A DNA stretch of 47,500 nt from Cristatella mucedo. Lineage: Eukaryota; Bryozoa; Phylactolaemata; Cristatellidae. Position 1 is the stretch's first letter. Every line of letters begins with the position of its first letter. This document shows positions 25,920-38,600 of this stretch, in pieces. The stretch covers positions 13,137,501-13,185,000 of the forward strand of contig WPIO01000003.1 in the NCBI GenBank assembly GCA_009760855.2, given 5' to 3'. Position numbers and translations under genes: made by a program. The notes beneath the pieces are model-generated. The model had not been told where the DNA came from. It worked only from the letters and a program-made list of their open reading frames with translations, and did not search any database.

Positions 25920-28900
25920 CTGGAAAAGACATGGATGGTGGCGCTGTTATCAGAATAGCACAATATGAGTAAATACCACGGTCAAACAAACAGGGCATTT
26001 ACCATCCTGGGATGAAATGCGAAAAACGTGCCAGCTGACTATCTAAAGCAGTAGTCCTGCTTGTTGCTGACCGCACATCGAGGAGGCCTTATAGTTAGGA
26101 GTGTGAATTGTGCGCTGGTGCTCCTCGACTAGCTATGCCGTGCACGAGGCAATAACAATAGCAATGAAGCTCTTTCTTCGTCTGAATCTTGTACTAGACA
26201 ACTCCTATTGGCTTCAGAAGCATATCAACTGATTAGTGAAAATAGCATGCACGTTTGCTGCTTGCACAAGCACATAAAGGACGATTTGCATACAATGAGT
26301 ACGTATATGAACGCTTTTTGTTTCACTGCTAATGACGTCAAGTCAGGAGATGTCGTGATCTCAGTCGGCCGAATTTCAAGCTTTAAGTGCATAGCTACTG
26401 AATGTATGATATCCGAAGGATTGAGGTTGGTCAAGTTGCATCTACGCTGGGAAACGTTCGGACTCGAGACAGCTAAGAACTTGTCTCGAGTGAGAACTAG
26501 CATAGAACCAGCCATGTCTAAACTGGGTACAATTCGGAGTAGAGAAGATAGATCTCGGAGTGTTAGGGTCGTAAAGTTCGTCGTTTTGCAGCAAATTGAA
26601 ACTGAGCAGAGGCTACATACGATATCGTATCTGCTGCTGCCTATATACGCTTACATACAATACATTGAAAATTTAGCCACCATCGTTCTATAGGACACTG
26701 TCTTTATCGCTAAATTCCTGTACTCCACAAGCTCTTGCAGTCAAACAGACTGGTCTCCCATGCAACACGTCTATGAAGGTGCCATGTTGCTTGTTTGGGT
26801 CTGTTCCTGATTGGTTGGCTGAATCCCTAATCTCCGATCTATCGCCAAGTAGACCTCACGGCCAATTCTTCGAATCCGGCCCTCAAGAATCAGATCCTTA
26901 CCATCAGCCACCAGTACCCACCCCTTATCAGTAACAACTAATGTCATGACCTCAAGATCTAGGGTGTCTCAAGTCCGATTGCTCCCTAGTTTAAACACAG
27001 CTTGAGAGACAAAGCTATACGACCCGAGGAGCACGTGGCTAGGTACGTATTTCGGAGACGTAACCAGAAGCATGGGGATGTGGAACCTAGAAGTAAGTGA
27101 CAGGACCTCGAAGGCAGACGTGCTGCTTCATAGGTAGCCAGTGCAGGTCGGAGAGAAGTGGGGCAGATCAGGGAGACATGGGGCAATGCGGCAGTTATGC
27201 CGTCCACGACACGACTAACTGCAAAGTGCACGTTTTATACATGCAGGAGAGAGCTGCAGAAGACTAGGTGTAAGATAAAAAAAATGCATGGACTACATTG
27301 GCAATGGGATCTAACAGAAGGTCCATCTTGGATTAGGACCAGACCTCCGTGTGGTGGCTACACGATATGCTGATTTTTACGTCAATTTAGAAGGTGAGGT
27401 TTTCCATTTGTAAAATGGTACTAGGTTAACCCATAACTTTAGCTTATTTCTTAAATTTTAAATATTTTAAATTTTAGCCATAGATTTGCCTTCACAAGTT
27501 TAAAAAAGCTGTTAACCTAGTGCAAATGTTGGCAATGCACACTGCAAAAGAAGTTGAGAGCCTGAGACACAAGAAAGTCATCAAGAAATCGAAGGGAAGA
27601 TTTTGCCGAGCGTTATCTGCATAGATATTAAGTCCAGATTGTGCTAGTGATGATTTAGATTGGCATGAGGGAGTGTAAAGAGTGAAATAAGAGGGCCTAG
27701 AACAGATATACCTGGGGTACCCAATATTTCTAGTGCTCACCAGTTAACTGGATGCCTTTCACATCTATGCTCTGAAATCTCACGATAAGAGTTGAAACAC
27801 TGCAACACTATGCAAGTGGTGCCCCACAAGGCGATAGGTACTCAGAACTTGGTGATCGCTTCCTTTACAGCATATTTAAAATGCATAGAAAGAGATTTAG
27901 TTCTCTGAAGGTGCTATACAAAACCAGCCAGGCTTGGCCTTTCTATGAGCTTTTAGAAACTGCCAATGGGCGTTCTAGTTTTTTAAATGAGCGGCAGAAA
28001 ACTATGTCTTAACATTACTCCTTATGAGGTACAGTACATATATCCACCATAGCAAACCCATCATAGTAGTTATTGTAAATAGGTACTTAATAATCGATGA
28101 AGTGTTATACCCTCTGAATCAGCAGTTGTCATGCCACTTATAAAAAACCTACCCTAGATAAGAGTTTTTTTATAATTTTCATCCAGTCTCCCTTCTGCCG
28201 CTACTATCAAAGAGACTTTAACAAGTGGTGGCCGAGCAGCTAAACGATTACATCATTTCGTTACATCTAGCTGGCAAACTCCAATCGGGATTTCGAGCTA
28301 ACCATTACACAGAAACTGTTCTACTTTGGGTCTTCAACGAACTAAACATTGCTCATCAGCTTAGGGTTACTCTGCTAGTTATCCTAGATCTCTCAGGAAA
28401 TGAAGCAAATGACCATCAGATCGCTATAGTCTCTCGACATGCCTATATATCACTGGCCTAGTTCTAAACTGGATTTGGTACATCTGTGTGAGAGTCGTGT
28501 ATTTTTTATTAGTAAGTGATTTCTATAGCACTCTAAGAGAACTTAATCTCCATCTAAGCCAGTGGTTCTCAACCTTCCTAATGCCGAGACCCTTTAATAC
28601 AGTTCTTCATATTGTGGCGACCCCAACCATAAAACTATTGTGTGCAAAATGTGGAAATGTTTCCGATGGTTCGAGCCCACGACCTCAGCCGAACCGTGGT
28701 CGGGGCAAGCATAACCGCTGGACCAAACCAACTTGCACGATCTTTGTCCATTCATATCAATACTCTGGAGTCTCCCACTAATATAGGACCTAAACCATTG
28801 CGTGCAGTTCCAGTGCCTTGACGAGATGTGAGACATTCAAGAAGGATTTGGTAATCAAAAGTATCAAACTCTGCCGAAAGATCAAGCTAAAAAGCAGAGA

Positions 28901-31900
28901 GACTAAACCTATAATAATAATAATAATAATAATAATACACTTGATAAAAGCACTCTCAGAGAACTCAAATCTCTTTCTAGGCACTTTACATTTGCTGCAA
29001 AGGAAGCACGATCGAATGGTTAGAGCCGTAATGGCTCACTAGGTAAGGCGGTTGCTTTTCACGACCTCTGTCCCGAGGTCGTGGCTTTGATTCCTGTGGT
29101 GGGCGATCCTTTATCGCCACTGCAAGCAGTGGTGATAGCCGTAAAGGCTCTTCTGTCGCTATACAAAAAGAGTCTGTTGTATCAGATAGTAAGCATGCTC
29201 AATAAACAAGAGGCGGCATTCCTGAGGTCGTACCTCATCAATACTGACCCTGTTGAGTGATTTGCACTAAATCCAGACTGCAACTTGCTTGCTAGATTTG
29301 AGGATTCAATATAAGAGTTCACCTGGCCTTGCATAACGCATTCTCGTGTCCTTGACAGGACCAGCAGAGGGGAAACAGGGCCAAAGTTGCTTAAGTTCTC
29401 TTGGTCTAGTGTTGCTTTCTTAATTAGTGGCCTGACTAAAGCCTTTTTAAAAGGTACAGAACCTGAGACTAAACAAATATTTATTATGTTAGTAATGCAT
29501 GGCTGACGCAGATCTATGCAACGAAGGACATTGGGAATGGGGTCTAGAGGACTAGTAGTCTTCTTCGACTGGGGGATGAATTTGAGGATGAGGTCACTCG
29601 TGGCCTCCTTGAAAGTAGACTGTTGAATGTAGAATGTTGAGGTGAAGCACGGAATTGAGGGAGAGGAGTCATGTGGGAATGCTACTGACAGACAGGAGGC
29701 CAATTCGGATGTTGCTACCTTAGGGGTGGACTCTTGATATTGTCTATCTTTATGACAAAAAATCAAGAGAAACGATCGGCTCTCGATCCCCACCCGGAAC
29801 ACTTAGGTAAGGAGCTCGCTCACCTGGTTAAGGAGACGGCTGATGGTAGACATAAGTATTTTTGAATTTCACACCTGAGATTCAGCAATATTTTTATAGA
29901 AGCTAGACTTGACCTTTGCTAGGATCGACTGGTATGATCTACAACAGTCCTTGCATGCCTGTCGGTGGACAGTCAAACCTGATCTTGTGTATGCTTTCTC
30001 AATATAGAGCTTAGTAGACCTAGCTAGTTTAATGTCAGCAGTAAGCCATAAGCTATCTGGGCGAGAGCTTACACGCCTCCTGCTTAGTCGCAGACGCAAA
30101 CTCGTCAAGAACGTCAGCTAATGTCGTGCTGTAGCAATCTACCAATGATGACAGGTCGGAAGAAGGACAGAGCAGCAGGGGCAAAGACGACACTTTCGTG
30201 CGAATAGCATCAATCTCCACGGCCTGATTCACAGGTTATTCTGGATAGGAAGAAAGGTGCACACTGCCAACTGAATGAGATCTGCATGTGGTCAGATGTG
30301 CAGAATTTGATAATACTAGGGGATAAGAGCAGGCAGTTGTGGAATAATGTTTGATCGAGTGTGCGACCCTTGTTGATTGGGGTCATGCACATAAGCACGA
30401 AAAAAATGAGTGTCGGTGCGCGAAATTGAGCCCTTAAGGTGTCAGTTGAGTCGTCAAAATGAATGTTTAAATAACCCAGAACGAGGAAGGGACTGACTAA
30501 AAGTGACCAATGGGATGCTACTAGCTTTGAGCAGAAAGCAAACGAGATAGTGTGGCAATGCTTAAAAGCGCAATCATTGCGAAGCATTATGAAAGATGCC
30601 ATCGCTGTCCAGCTGCACAATATAGGTCCGATATGAAAGATTAATCCCCCACACGGTCGACGAGATAGCACGGAGTAGCAGATCAAGTATAATACAATTC
30701 CAAGAAAGTACAGCTATGATCAATGCTGCGATTGCCAGTTGATCTACTAGTCTACAAATAACTTCCTAGTTGGAACACCAACGTATCTGCAAATTGCCTG
30801 CTATGATGACGATTATATTTGCTTAATAGATTGGCTAGCCAATTTGCTAAATATAAGAGGCTTAAAATCTCTCGGTATTGCATTCGGGAAGCATTTATCT
30901 AACACAGTACCTTGAATGGTGGCTAGAATCATTTTTACTCTTCTTTCTTGTATCGTCTCGATGAGGGCTACCATCTAAAAACAAGCAACAAAGAGCAAGC
31001 ACATGTAAGAGTTGACTATGTAGGCAGGTAAAAGAAAATAAACAATATAATTTCATCTTTGACTGCAGGCATGTACTTGTTTGCACAAATATAACCAGCA
31101 CTGCATTCCGTCTGATTACAGGCTCTGACAAAAATATGGCATTAACACAAGAACTATGCAAAACAGTAAAAGCTTAAAAAAGAGAGCACAAACTTTGCAG
31201 AAACAATGATAATAATATTAATACGTTTTATAAGGGCCCTCGGAGAACTCAATCTCTTTCTAGGCGCTTTACAATTGCTGCAAAGGAAGCACGAATGATG
31301 AAGTCATCGGCAACCACCACGTGGTTTCGGGTCCTCTAAAAAGGTAAAGGTTGGCTGATTCAACAGCCTCATTTATAAAGTGGTAAAAGAGCCTTGATGA
31401 AAATCACTCCCCTTGCAGCTGCTAATTTGGAATTGCCTGTTGGAAGACTCGGGCGCACGAGCTTCGTCATTCAGTGCTAGCCTCTTACCCTTGGCTGTGG
31501 CCTTTGATGGTTTCAAGAACTCTTTTTTCCTGCAAGTTAAGAGAACAATGTTATCAATATCATCACATAATACTAATAATTAAACTTAGTTATAACATAC
31601 GTGATGTCAGGATGGAAGAGAAAACACACGGATAGTTTACATGGACCAGCAAATACTGTAAGAACAGGTAAGCTTTCAGCTTCTTTCAGTTTTCAACTGT
31701 CAGAAAGCTAGGGATGTCGTGAGGCCAGCCGGGAGTAAATTTCAGACTTTGGGAGCATACTAACTAAAGGCTTTGAGGCTGGTTAGAAGCACAGCTAAAC
31801 GATTTAAATCAGAAGGCTCACAGTATGGTGCCTAGCCTGACTGGGAAGTAGTTCGGATACCTAGGCCTGAGCAAGCATGCTCTCAAGGCAGCATTATGCT

Positions 31901-34900
31901 CAGCATTACATTATGAACAAGAGCTTAGTATCAAGGGCTTAGGTACAGCAAGGTCACAAGGCGGGGAAAAACTCACTTGTGTGTGTAGTTGAGCTTCCGA
32001 GAGCACTCGGGACACAATCCTGATAACGAACAACACGAAAACAAAACATGGCTATTAGTGAGCTTTAAGTTGCTTGATGCATGCAGATATGAGCCAACGT
32101 CATGTAGGATGTGAGACAATGAAGACTGGCACAATCAATCTAATTCATGTATTACAAAAGAAAAGAGGATCGCTAGATGACTACAGCACTAAGCAAGAGT
32201 ATAACCTGATTACAGCACAGCACTCAAGACAAAACAGGCTGGAGTGACTCAACTATATTAACAGCTAACAGTAGAGCGACTGCCCGTTAAAATCGACCAT
32301 TGGCTTGTATAACTCCATGGTTATGCATTGGAGATCGTGGATTAAACTCAAAATGGCTATACAAAAATTCTTTCCTCTTAGCACCACAATATTCCTTTGA
32401 GCTATTACGTGTGCTTCATAAACCCGAATTCAGCTATTTTTTTCATTTTCTATAGTCAGTGTGATTTAAGAAGCTACCAAAGATCACTTGAATAGTATGA
32501 AGTCAGAAAATAATTGTGAATTAAAGGTCGGATAGGAGTTCTAGAATATATGAAGTGCAGTCCCGACTCTACTCCAAGAAGAGTGAAGTTGCATTAAGCT
32601 TTGGAGATCAGTGCACTTGCCTGCTAGAAGAGTTTAACATGAATGCATCTTTTGGCAGTCGACCCGGGTGACCTATCCACTAGAGCAATTAGTTCTGTAC
32701 TATTTAGTCATGGATGATTAGACGGCTAATAGATAGATACCACAACCAATCGTAGCTATGTGGCACTGGGGATGGATGTAGCAGTGCACTTGAAGAATGC
32801 CCAAGTGGCACTTAAGGGTGTGGCAGCAGCTTAAAAAATGCCACAGACATATTCCCTAGGCCTATGTGTTGCTTGCCAGTAAGCAACACGAAAAAAAATT
32901 ACCTCTTAGTACTATTCACATAATATGTCTACTGACTGTCATTAACGAGTACAACAGAAATTGTAAATCCAGTTTAATGTCATCTGAAAGGCCGACCTCA
33001 GCCAACCAAGCTAGTACAATACACTGCCAACTACAGCACCAAACAATTTGTGGCATGAACTGAAGTAGTTGTATCGTCCCCTTTGTTAATGCGGTGTCGC
33101 TTAATGTCAACTGGGTCAATTGCAGAATGTTTATGCACACCTCAAATCGCCTTCCAGAAATTTTTAGATGCGATTTTAAAGTATTGTGCATAATTTAAAG
33201 TCTACTACTAAAACATGAACCAGCCCAGTTCATGCCAAACAAAATTTCCCTACCATTGGTTGGGTACTTACTAAGCTTCACCAGTGCATTTTTCTTGGTA
33301 TCATGCTCAACATATGCAAAATTGACCTCCCATGTCTTTAATCCATCTTGCTCTCCGCATAGCTTGTTACCACACACAAATTGACCTTTACCATCGACGA
33401 CTTCTTTTTCGGTCCGCCAGCGAAAAGCAAACTGAAAATTAAGAGACTACTAATTTGAACTGGAACAGGCTCGGTGCAAAGCAACCATATGATATGCCCA
33501 TAGATCTTTTCGAGACATTCTGAGTAAGCAACTAGCACAAGGTCACGACTGGTTCCAATAAGACATGAATTACCCTTAATGTGAACCAACACAAACAAGA
33601 GAAAATCCTAGTATAAAAGCCAGGAACTTTGCAATGTGAGCCAAGTTACTGATGCAAAGCAACCACCTACACATGCTAATAACTTGCACAGCCATTATAT
33701 ATAGACACAGCATTTGTCCTGGGCAAGATATTTATGCTAGCTACACCATAGACTCAATGAGGGAACGAAGCACAGGCTCTCTGAAAACTTTGTCCTAGCA
33801 ACTCACGCCAAACCACTACGAAAACCCTACTGATCATCAATATATAAATATTGTGATGTCAGACGAGTAGAAACAGTGTGATCTTAACTAGTGCAGTAGC
33901 TATCATATCAAATAATACAAAAACCCTACTGATTACAAATATATCACTATTGTGATGTCAGACGAGTAGAAACAATGTGATCTTAACTAGTGCAGTGGCT
34001 ATCATATCAAATCGATTAACAGCTGCAAGCCTGGACCCTTGGCAAGTACAAAGAATCATGTCGTTGGATGGAATTCCACATCACAAAAGGACTGCAGCTG
34101 ATGACCAGGCAACCGACAGCGGCCTCTGACTTTTTTCGGTAAGAGTGCTTCCCACTGCTGTTTCACTCTACCAGTTACCTGAATAAGCACTATATATAAA
34201 TAATATGTAGAGAAAATATGGCAGGCAAAGCTAACTTGAATTTTGCAAATACATCACTGCCACCCTTTGACCCTGATGCTTTAACAATTGACTTACACCA
34301 ACTTCCATTAGTGATGCCTCTAAAGGTAAATATAAACAAGTTTGGATTACTCGTGACATTTAAAGGTAAACCTATTTGTGTGTCATAATTACAGCTTACA
34401 CAATTCAAACTTGCCTTGTTTTCTTTATATCTAGTCAAGTCGGCCAAACAATATTCTTTGAAAAGTTTGTCGTAGTACTTTTTGGCCAGGCGTTTGTCCC
34501 ATGACTCGGATTCGCTCTCATCCTCCGACCAAATAAACTGGTGGTGCTGGCGTACGATATCCATGTCTTGCACACCGGACTTTACCGACAATCTAAACAA
34601 GCCGCTGAAATGGCTTAAGCTGCATTCTATGCCCCAAAACTTAAGAGCTCGCCTACTCGCTGGCCTTGAGTAAGCCACACTGCACATGCTACACAGCCAG
34701 GTTGGGGATTCTGCATGCCCACACGAGCTCTGCCCGCACAAAGTCATGAGCAGGCACACGCAAGCATACCGACTACTTGCCTCTCGCGCTGAAGCTCTGA
34801 CCACTTGCCACCATAATAAAGCATGTAGTTGTTAACGAGCTGCTTGTGGCGTGCATACTGGACGCACTTAAGGAGCAACGTACGATCCGAAGCTTGGAGC

Positions 34901-35610
34901 ACCGGACTCTCTGGACAGACTAGGAAATAGCCATAGTTACGATGGACGCAAAAAGACCATATATACTCAATACATTCTCGCTATAAGAGCACAACACATC
35001 ATGCATATAGAGCGAGTCTGGAGTTTTGAGGACTGGCCACTTTTTCCAACGATCGCCAACGAGTGAGAAAACGTGCAGTTGGCTAAACCGTGAGCAGGCA
35101 GTGCCTATGATGGCTGCCTTCATGATGATCATAAAATGCAAATGTACAGCTATACACATGCTACGACTGCAGTGGCAGATATCAAATAATCCAAGCCACA
35201 CTACCGGTTTCACAAAAATAAAACGTGTGCACCGAGAGCTGGAATAGTCCACAAAGTGTGCCTACTGCGCATTATTGGAAAGAGACACCCACTGTCAGTG
35301 TGAAAATGTGTTGTCAGTGTGCAAGTGAGCATGCATGAATGCATGGGAGTGCATGTGTGGATGAGTGCATGTGCATACCCATTGTGTGTGTGTGTTTGTG
35401 TGTGTGCCGGTATGTGTGTGTGCCGGTATGTGTGTGTGTGTGTGTCGGTATGTGTGTGTGTGTGTGTGTGCCGGTATGTGTGTGTGTGTGTGTGCCGGTA
35501 TGTGTGTGTGTGTGTGTGCCGGTATGTGTGTGTGTGTGTGTGCCGGTATGTGTGTGTGCCGGTATGTGTGTGTGTGTGTGCATGCTCGGTGTGTGTGCCT
35601 GCCTACGTGC

Positions 35611-35669
<59 letters not shown>

Positions 35670-38600
35670 CTGTGAGGATATGTGCGCTGTGTAAATGCAG
35701 TCATATGAGCCTCAAGCAAGCCCATGAGGGGAGGTACACTCACTTGTTTACATAGAAAAAAGATACAGCATCCAGGCAAACGAAGTGATAACGCTGTGTC
35801 TGTCCTTCAGCCCTGCAATGAACAAACGGCAGCTTGCACAAGAAATACAAACTTGCTAAAGAAAGCAAGACATGCATATTAGAAAATTCGGTATGCAAGG
35901 AAAACAATGTTAGTTACCAAATTAAAAATAGGATCGATTCATTAAAAAGAATGCACTCAGCTGACCACATGTGTGCTGGGAATTTCACGCCTTGTGAAGG
36001 ACTTTCTTGTCTTGCTCGTGAGCATGCCCGTGTACAGCAAAATGTCACATCCTCAGTCTACTCCTTTTCCAGGACTGGCTGCTGTCGATTTTTATTGTTA
36101 CTAATTTCTTCACATGAGGCTACACGTGCATCTCATTCTTCCATTAGTATGTGCCCTTTCGTTATCAAAATTCGTCTATAAATAGCTAAACCGTAGCACC
36201 ACTGACAGTAGAGCTGTCCACAACAAAATGACTTGCTCACTCCTTCTGCCCAATCCTTTACTGGTAAAATGAGTACAGGTAACTAGCCGATAGTCTCCTC
36301 TGACTAAGCGCAACGTGTACTCAGCCCCAGATGTGCTATGGTTACTAACGTTAAACTAGCTTGGACTCTTAAGCATAAGCTTGAACAACCATACCAAAGA
36401 TCAGTACTGATTTTCTGTCCATCGACAGGCATATACGGACCATTGTAGGTCATATCAATCCATCCTAGCCAAGGCCCAGTATGGAGGCTACAAGAACACA
36501 GTTAAATGACATAGGCATTATCCAAATACGCTGATGTCGACCGTAGAATGCTGATGCCAACCATCGCCATCTCATTAACCACTGCCATATCAGCATCTTA
36601 ACGACCTACACTGCCCACCAAAAGTTTCGAAGCACCTGCTCAAAGCATGCTATTTTACTCAAAACACACAAGATTTAAATCAGGTCTAAGCAGTTTTTAT
36701 TATGCAGAAAAGCTAAGCAATATATAATTACATGTAATTTTGTGGTACAATCAATAAGTAGATGAGGCACCACAATTTTTTATAACCTCATGCAATCACC
36801 TCGGCAAAGATTCTAGCAGCTTCTGACACACTTCTGGAGGAATTGACACCAAGCAATCCTTCAAAAGCTCGAAGAAGTAATTGGGTTTAATGCACCATAG
36901 AACTCTGAACCTTAAAGCTCGTTCGACTTCATCTCAGATGTACAATTGGGTTTTAATCCAGGCTTTAGCTTGGTCACTGCATGACCTCAGTTGGCTCGAA
37001 ACCGTGGTCCGAAGAGTTCGAGAGAAACTTCTCTAACTGCCACAGCAGTGTGCTTCGGATCGTTGTCATGCTGCCGACAGAAATCGAGCCCGTGAAGAAC
37101 ATACGTAGATGGCATGCCAGCATTCTGAACACTACCGAGATAGGCGTCCTGATTTATGATTGAATCCACTGGAGAACCCCAACACGGGAAGTTGAGAAGC
37201 AACCTTTATACCATTATACTTCTACCACCAAATGTCACGGTATTTTGCAAACAACGTCAAAATATACTTCAGATACTTGCCCCTGAACGTTCCTGCTCTT
37301 GTCGAAGCCAGAGAGATTGAATACAGACTCGCCAGTCCACAGCACTCCGCTGCACTGTCCAGTGTGGTAAAGCTGAGCAAAATCTAGCCTTGCCTTACTG
37401 TGCTGCACAGTCAACAATGGCTTGCAACTGGCCACCACATTCAGTCCTTATTCGTAAAGTCATATAGTCAGGGTGTTTTGGCTTACGACTATTCCGGTTG
37501 CTTGGCAGAGATTCTGGCAGCGGATTTTAGCAGTGGCAAACCTGTCTTTCAGAACCATTCTTTTCCAGGAGCCAGTCCTCCCTAAGAAGTAACTCGAAGG
37601 CTAATCAATTGGGGCAGTGCCTCAGTACTACCACAGTCTAGATGTTTCCTAATAATGTTTCTAACAGTGCCCTCTGAGATCTTCAGCCGCCTCGCTATTT
37701 CTCAGTTTAAATGGCCATCTGCGTTAAACAAAAGCTGTCCAACTGGTGGCGTGTTCTAGCCACATACCAAGCATCAATATGGCACAGGCTGGTCTATGAA
37801 ACTAAACATTCGGATACCGTAGCTCATAATTGGTTGGATAGTCACGTGACCATACCTAACTCTTTGCTTACATAGAAACTATTGACTCGGTTGCCGGAAA
37901 ATAATAATAATACACTTGATAAAGCACCCTCAGAGAACTCAATCTCTTTCTAGGCACTTTACATTTGCTGCAAATGCAGTTATTCACTAAGCCAACCGAA
38001 GCAGACAGTGCCTAAGGTCATAATAATGTATACAAATTGTTATAATGACATAATCATTGTAGTGGAATGACTTACTCTAACACGGGCATTAGCAACCACC
38101 GAATCAGATCGATGGACCATACTCGTAGAAACTTTTGGAGAGCAGTGAATGTGGTGATCTCGCAGATCGTATTCCTAGCTTCTTTGTAATTAAAATAAAT
38201 AAGAACAGAGGACAATTAGTCATCTATCCCAACAGAACTCCTTGCCCTGCTTTCTCGTGTCTACCTCAGTGTCTACACTAAACCTGCCAATGCTGAGCTC
38301 ATCTTGAGATTTACTTCGGAGTCGAAGAAGACTGGTAACCCTCTACACCACATAATTACTGTCCTTCTGAGGCCTATGTTTACTGCTGTCGACCATAATT
38401 AACATAACTAAATATGTCCTTAACATAACTAAATATGTCTTTAACATAACTAAATGTGTCCTTAGCCTCAGGTTTTGTCTTTACATCCTCAAAGAGCTGC
38501 AGTCAGCTGATATTCCTATCAAAGCCACATAACGACCTACATTGTGTGTTGTAGTCCTTAAACTGTGTATAAATAAAATTGTGTATACATTAAATTATAC

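Larger units (their letters stand above)
27648..29153 (+). repeat. 1.5-kb segment, source copy of 20467-21953 (copy 2)
   Basis: At its left edge the minus-strand L2 reading continues uninterrupted across the boundary, and at its right edge the SINE-A continues to its natural end. This locus is therefore the ancestral arrangement and copy 1 the derived one. No 51-bp flanking repeat is present here. Confidence 0.92.

Noticed and set aside
20467-29153. The 1.5-kb duplication as an assembly error
   Set aside because: The 51-bp target repeat around only one copy and several small differences between copies are not expected from a duplicated contig end, though read-level proof is lacking.
34920-35252. 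Minus-strand frame upstream of a FRA10AC1 exon as extra coding sequence
   Set aside because: No similarity to the family's N-terminus, and a stop and a good acceptor (ctatttcctag) separate it from the exon.
35319-35755. Long Cys/Val-rich open frames
   Set aside because: They arise from the GT minisatellite in three frames and have no start or splice context.
38360-38382. A 23-nt minus-strand microexon that would bridge phases 2 and 1 in FRA10AC1
   Set aside because: It fits in phase, but the splice sites are ordinary by chance, the encoded residues do not resemble the family, and microexons cannot be called without transcripts.
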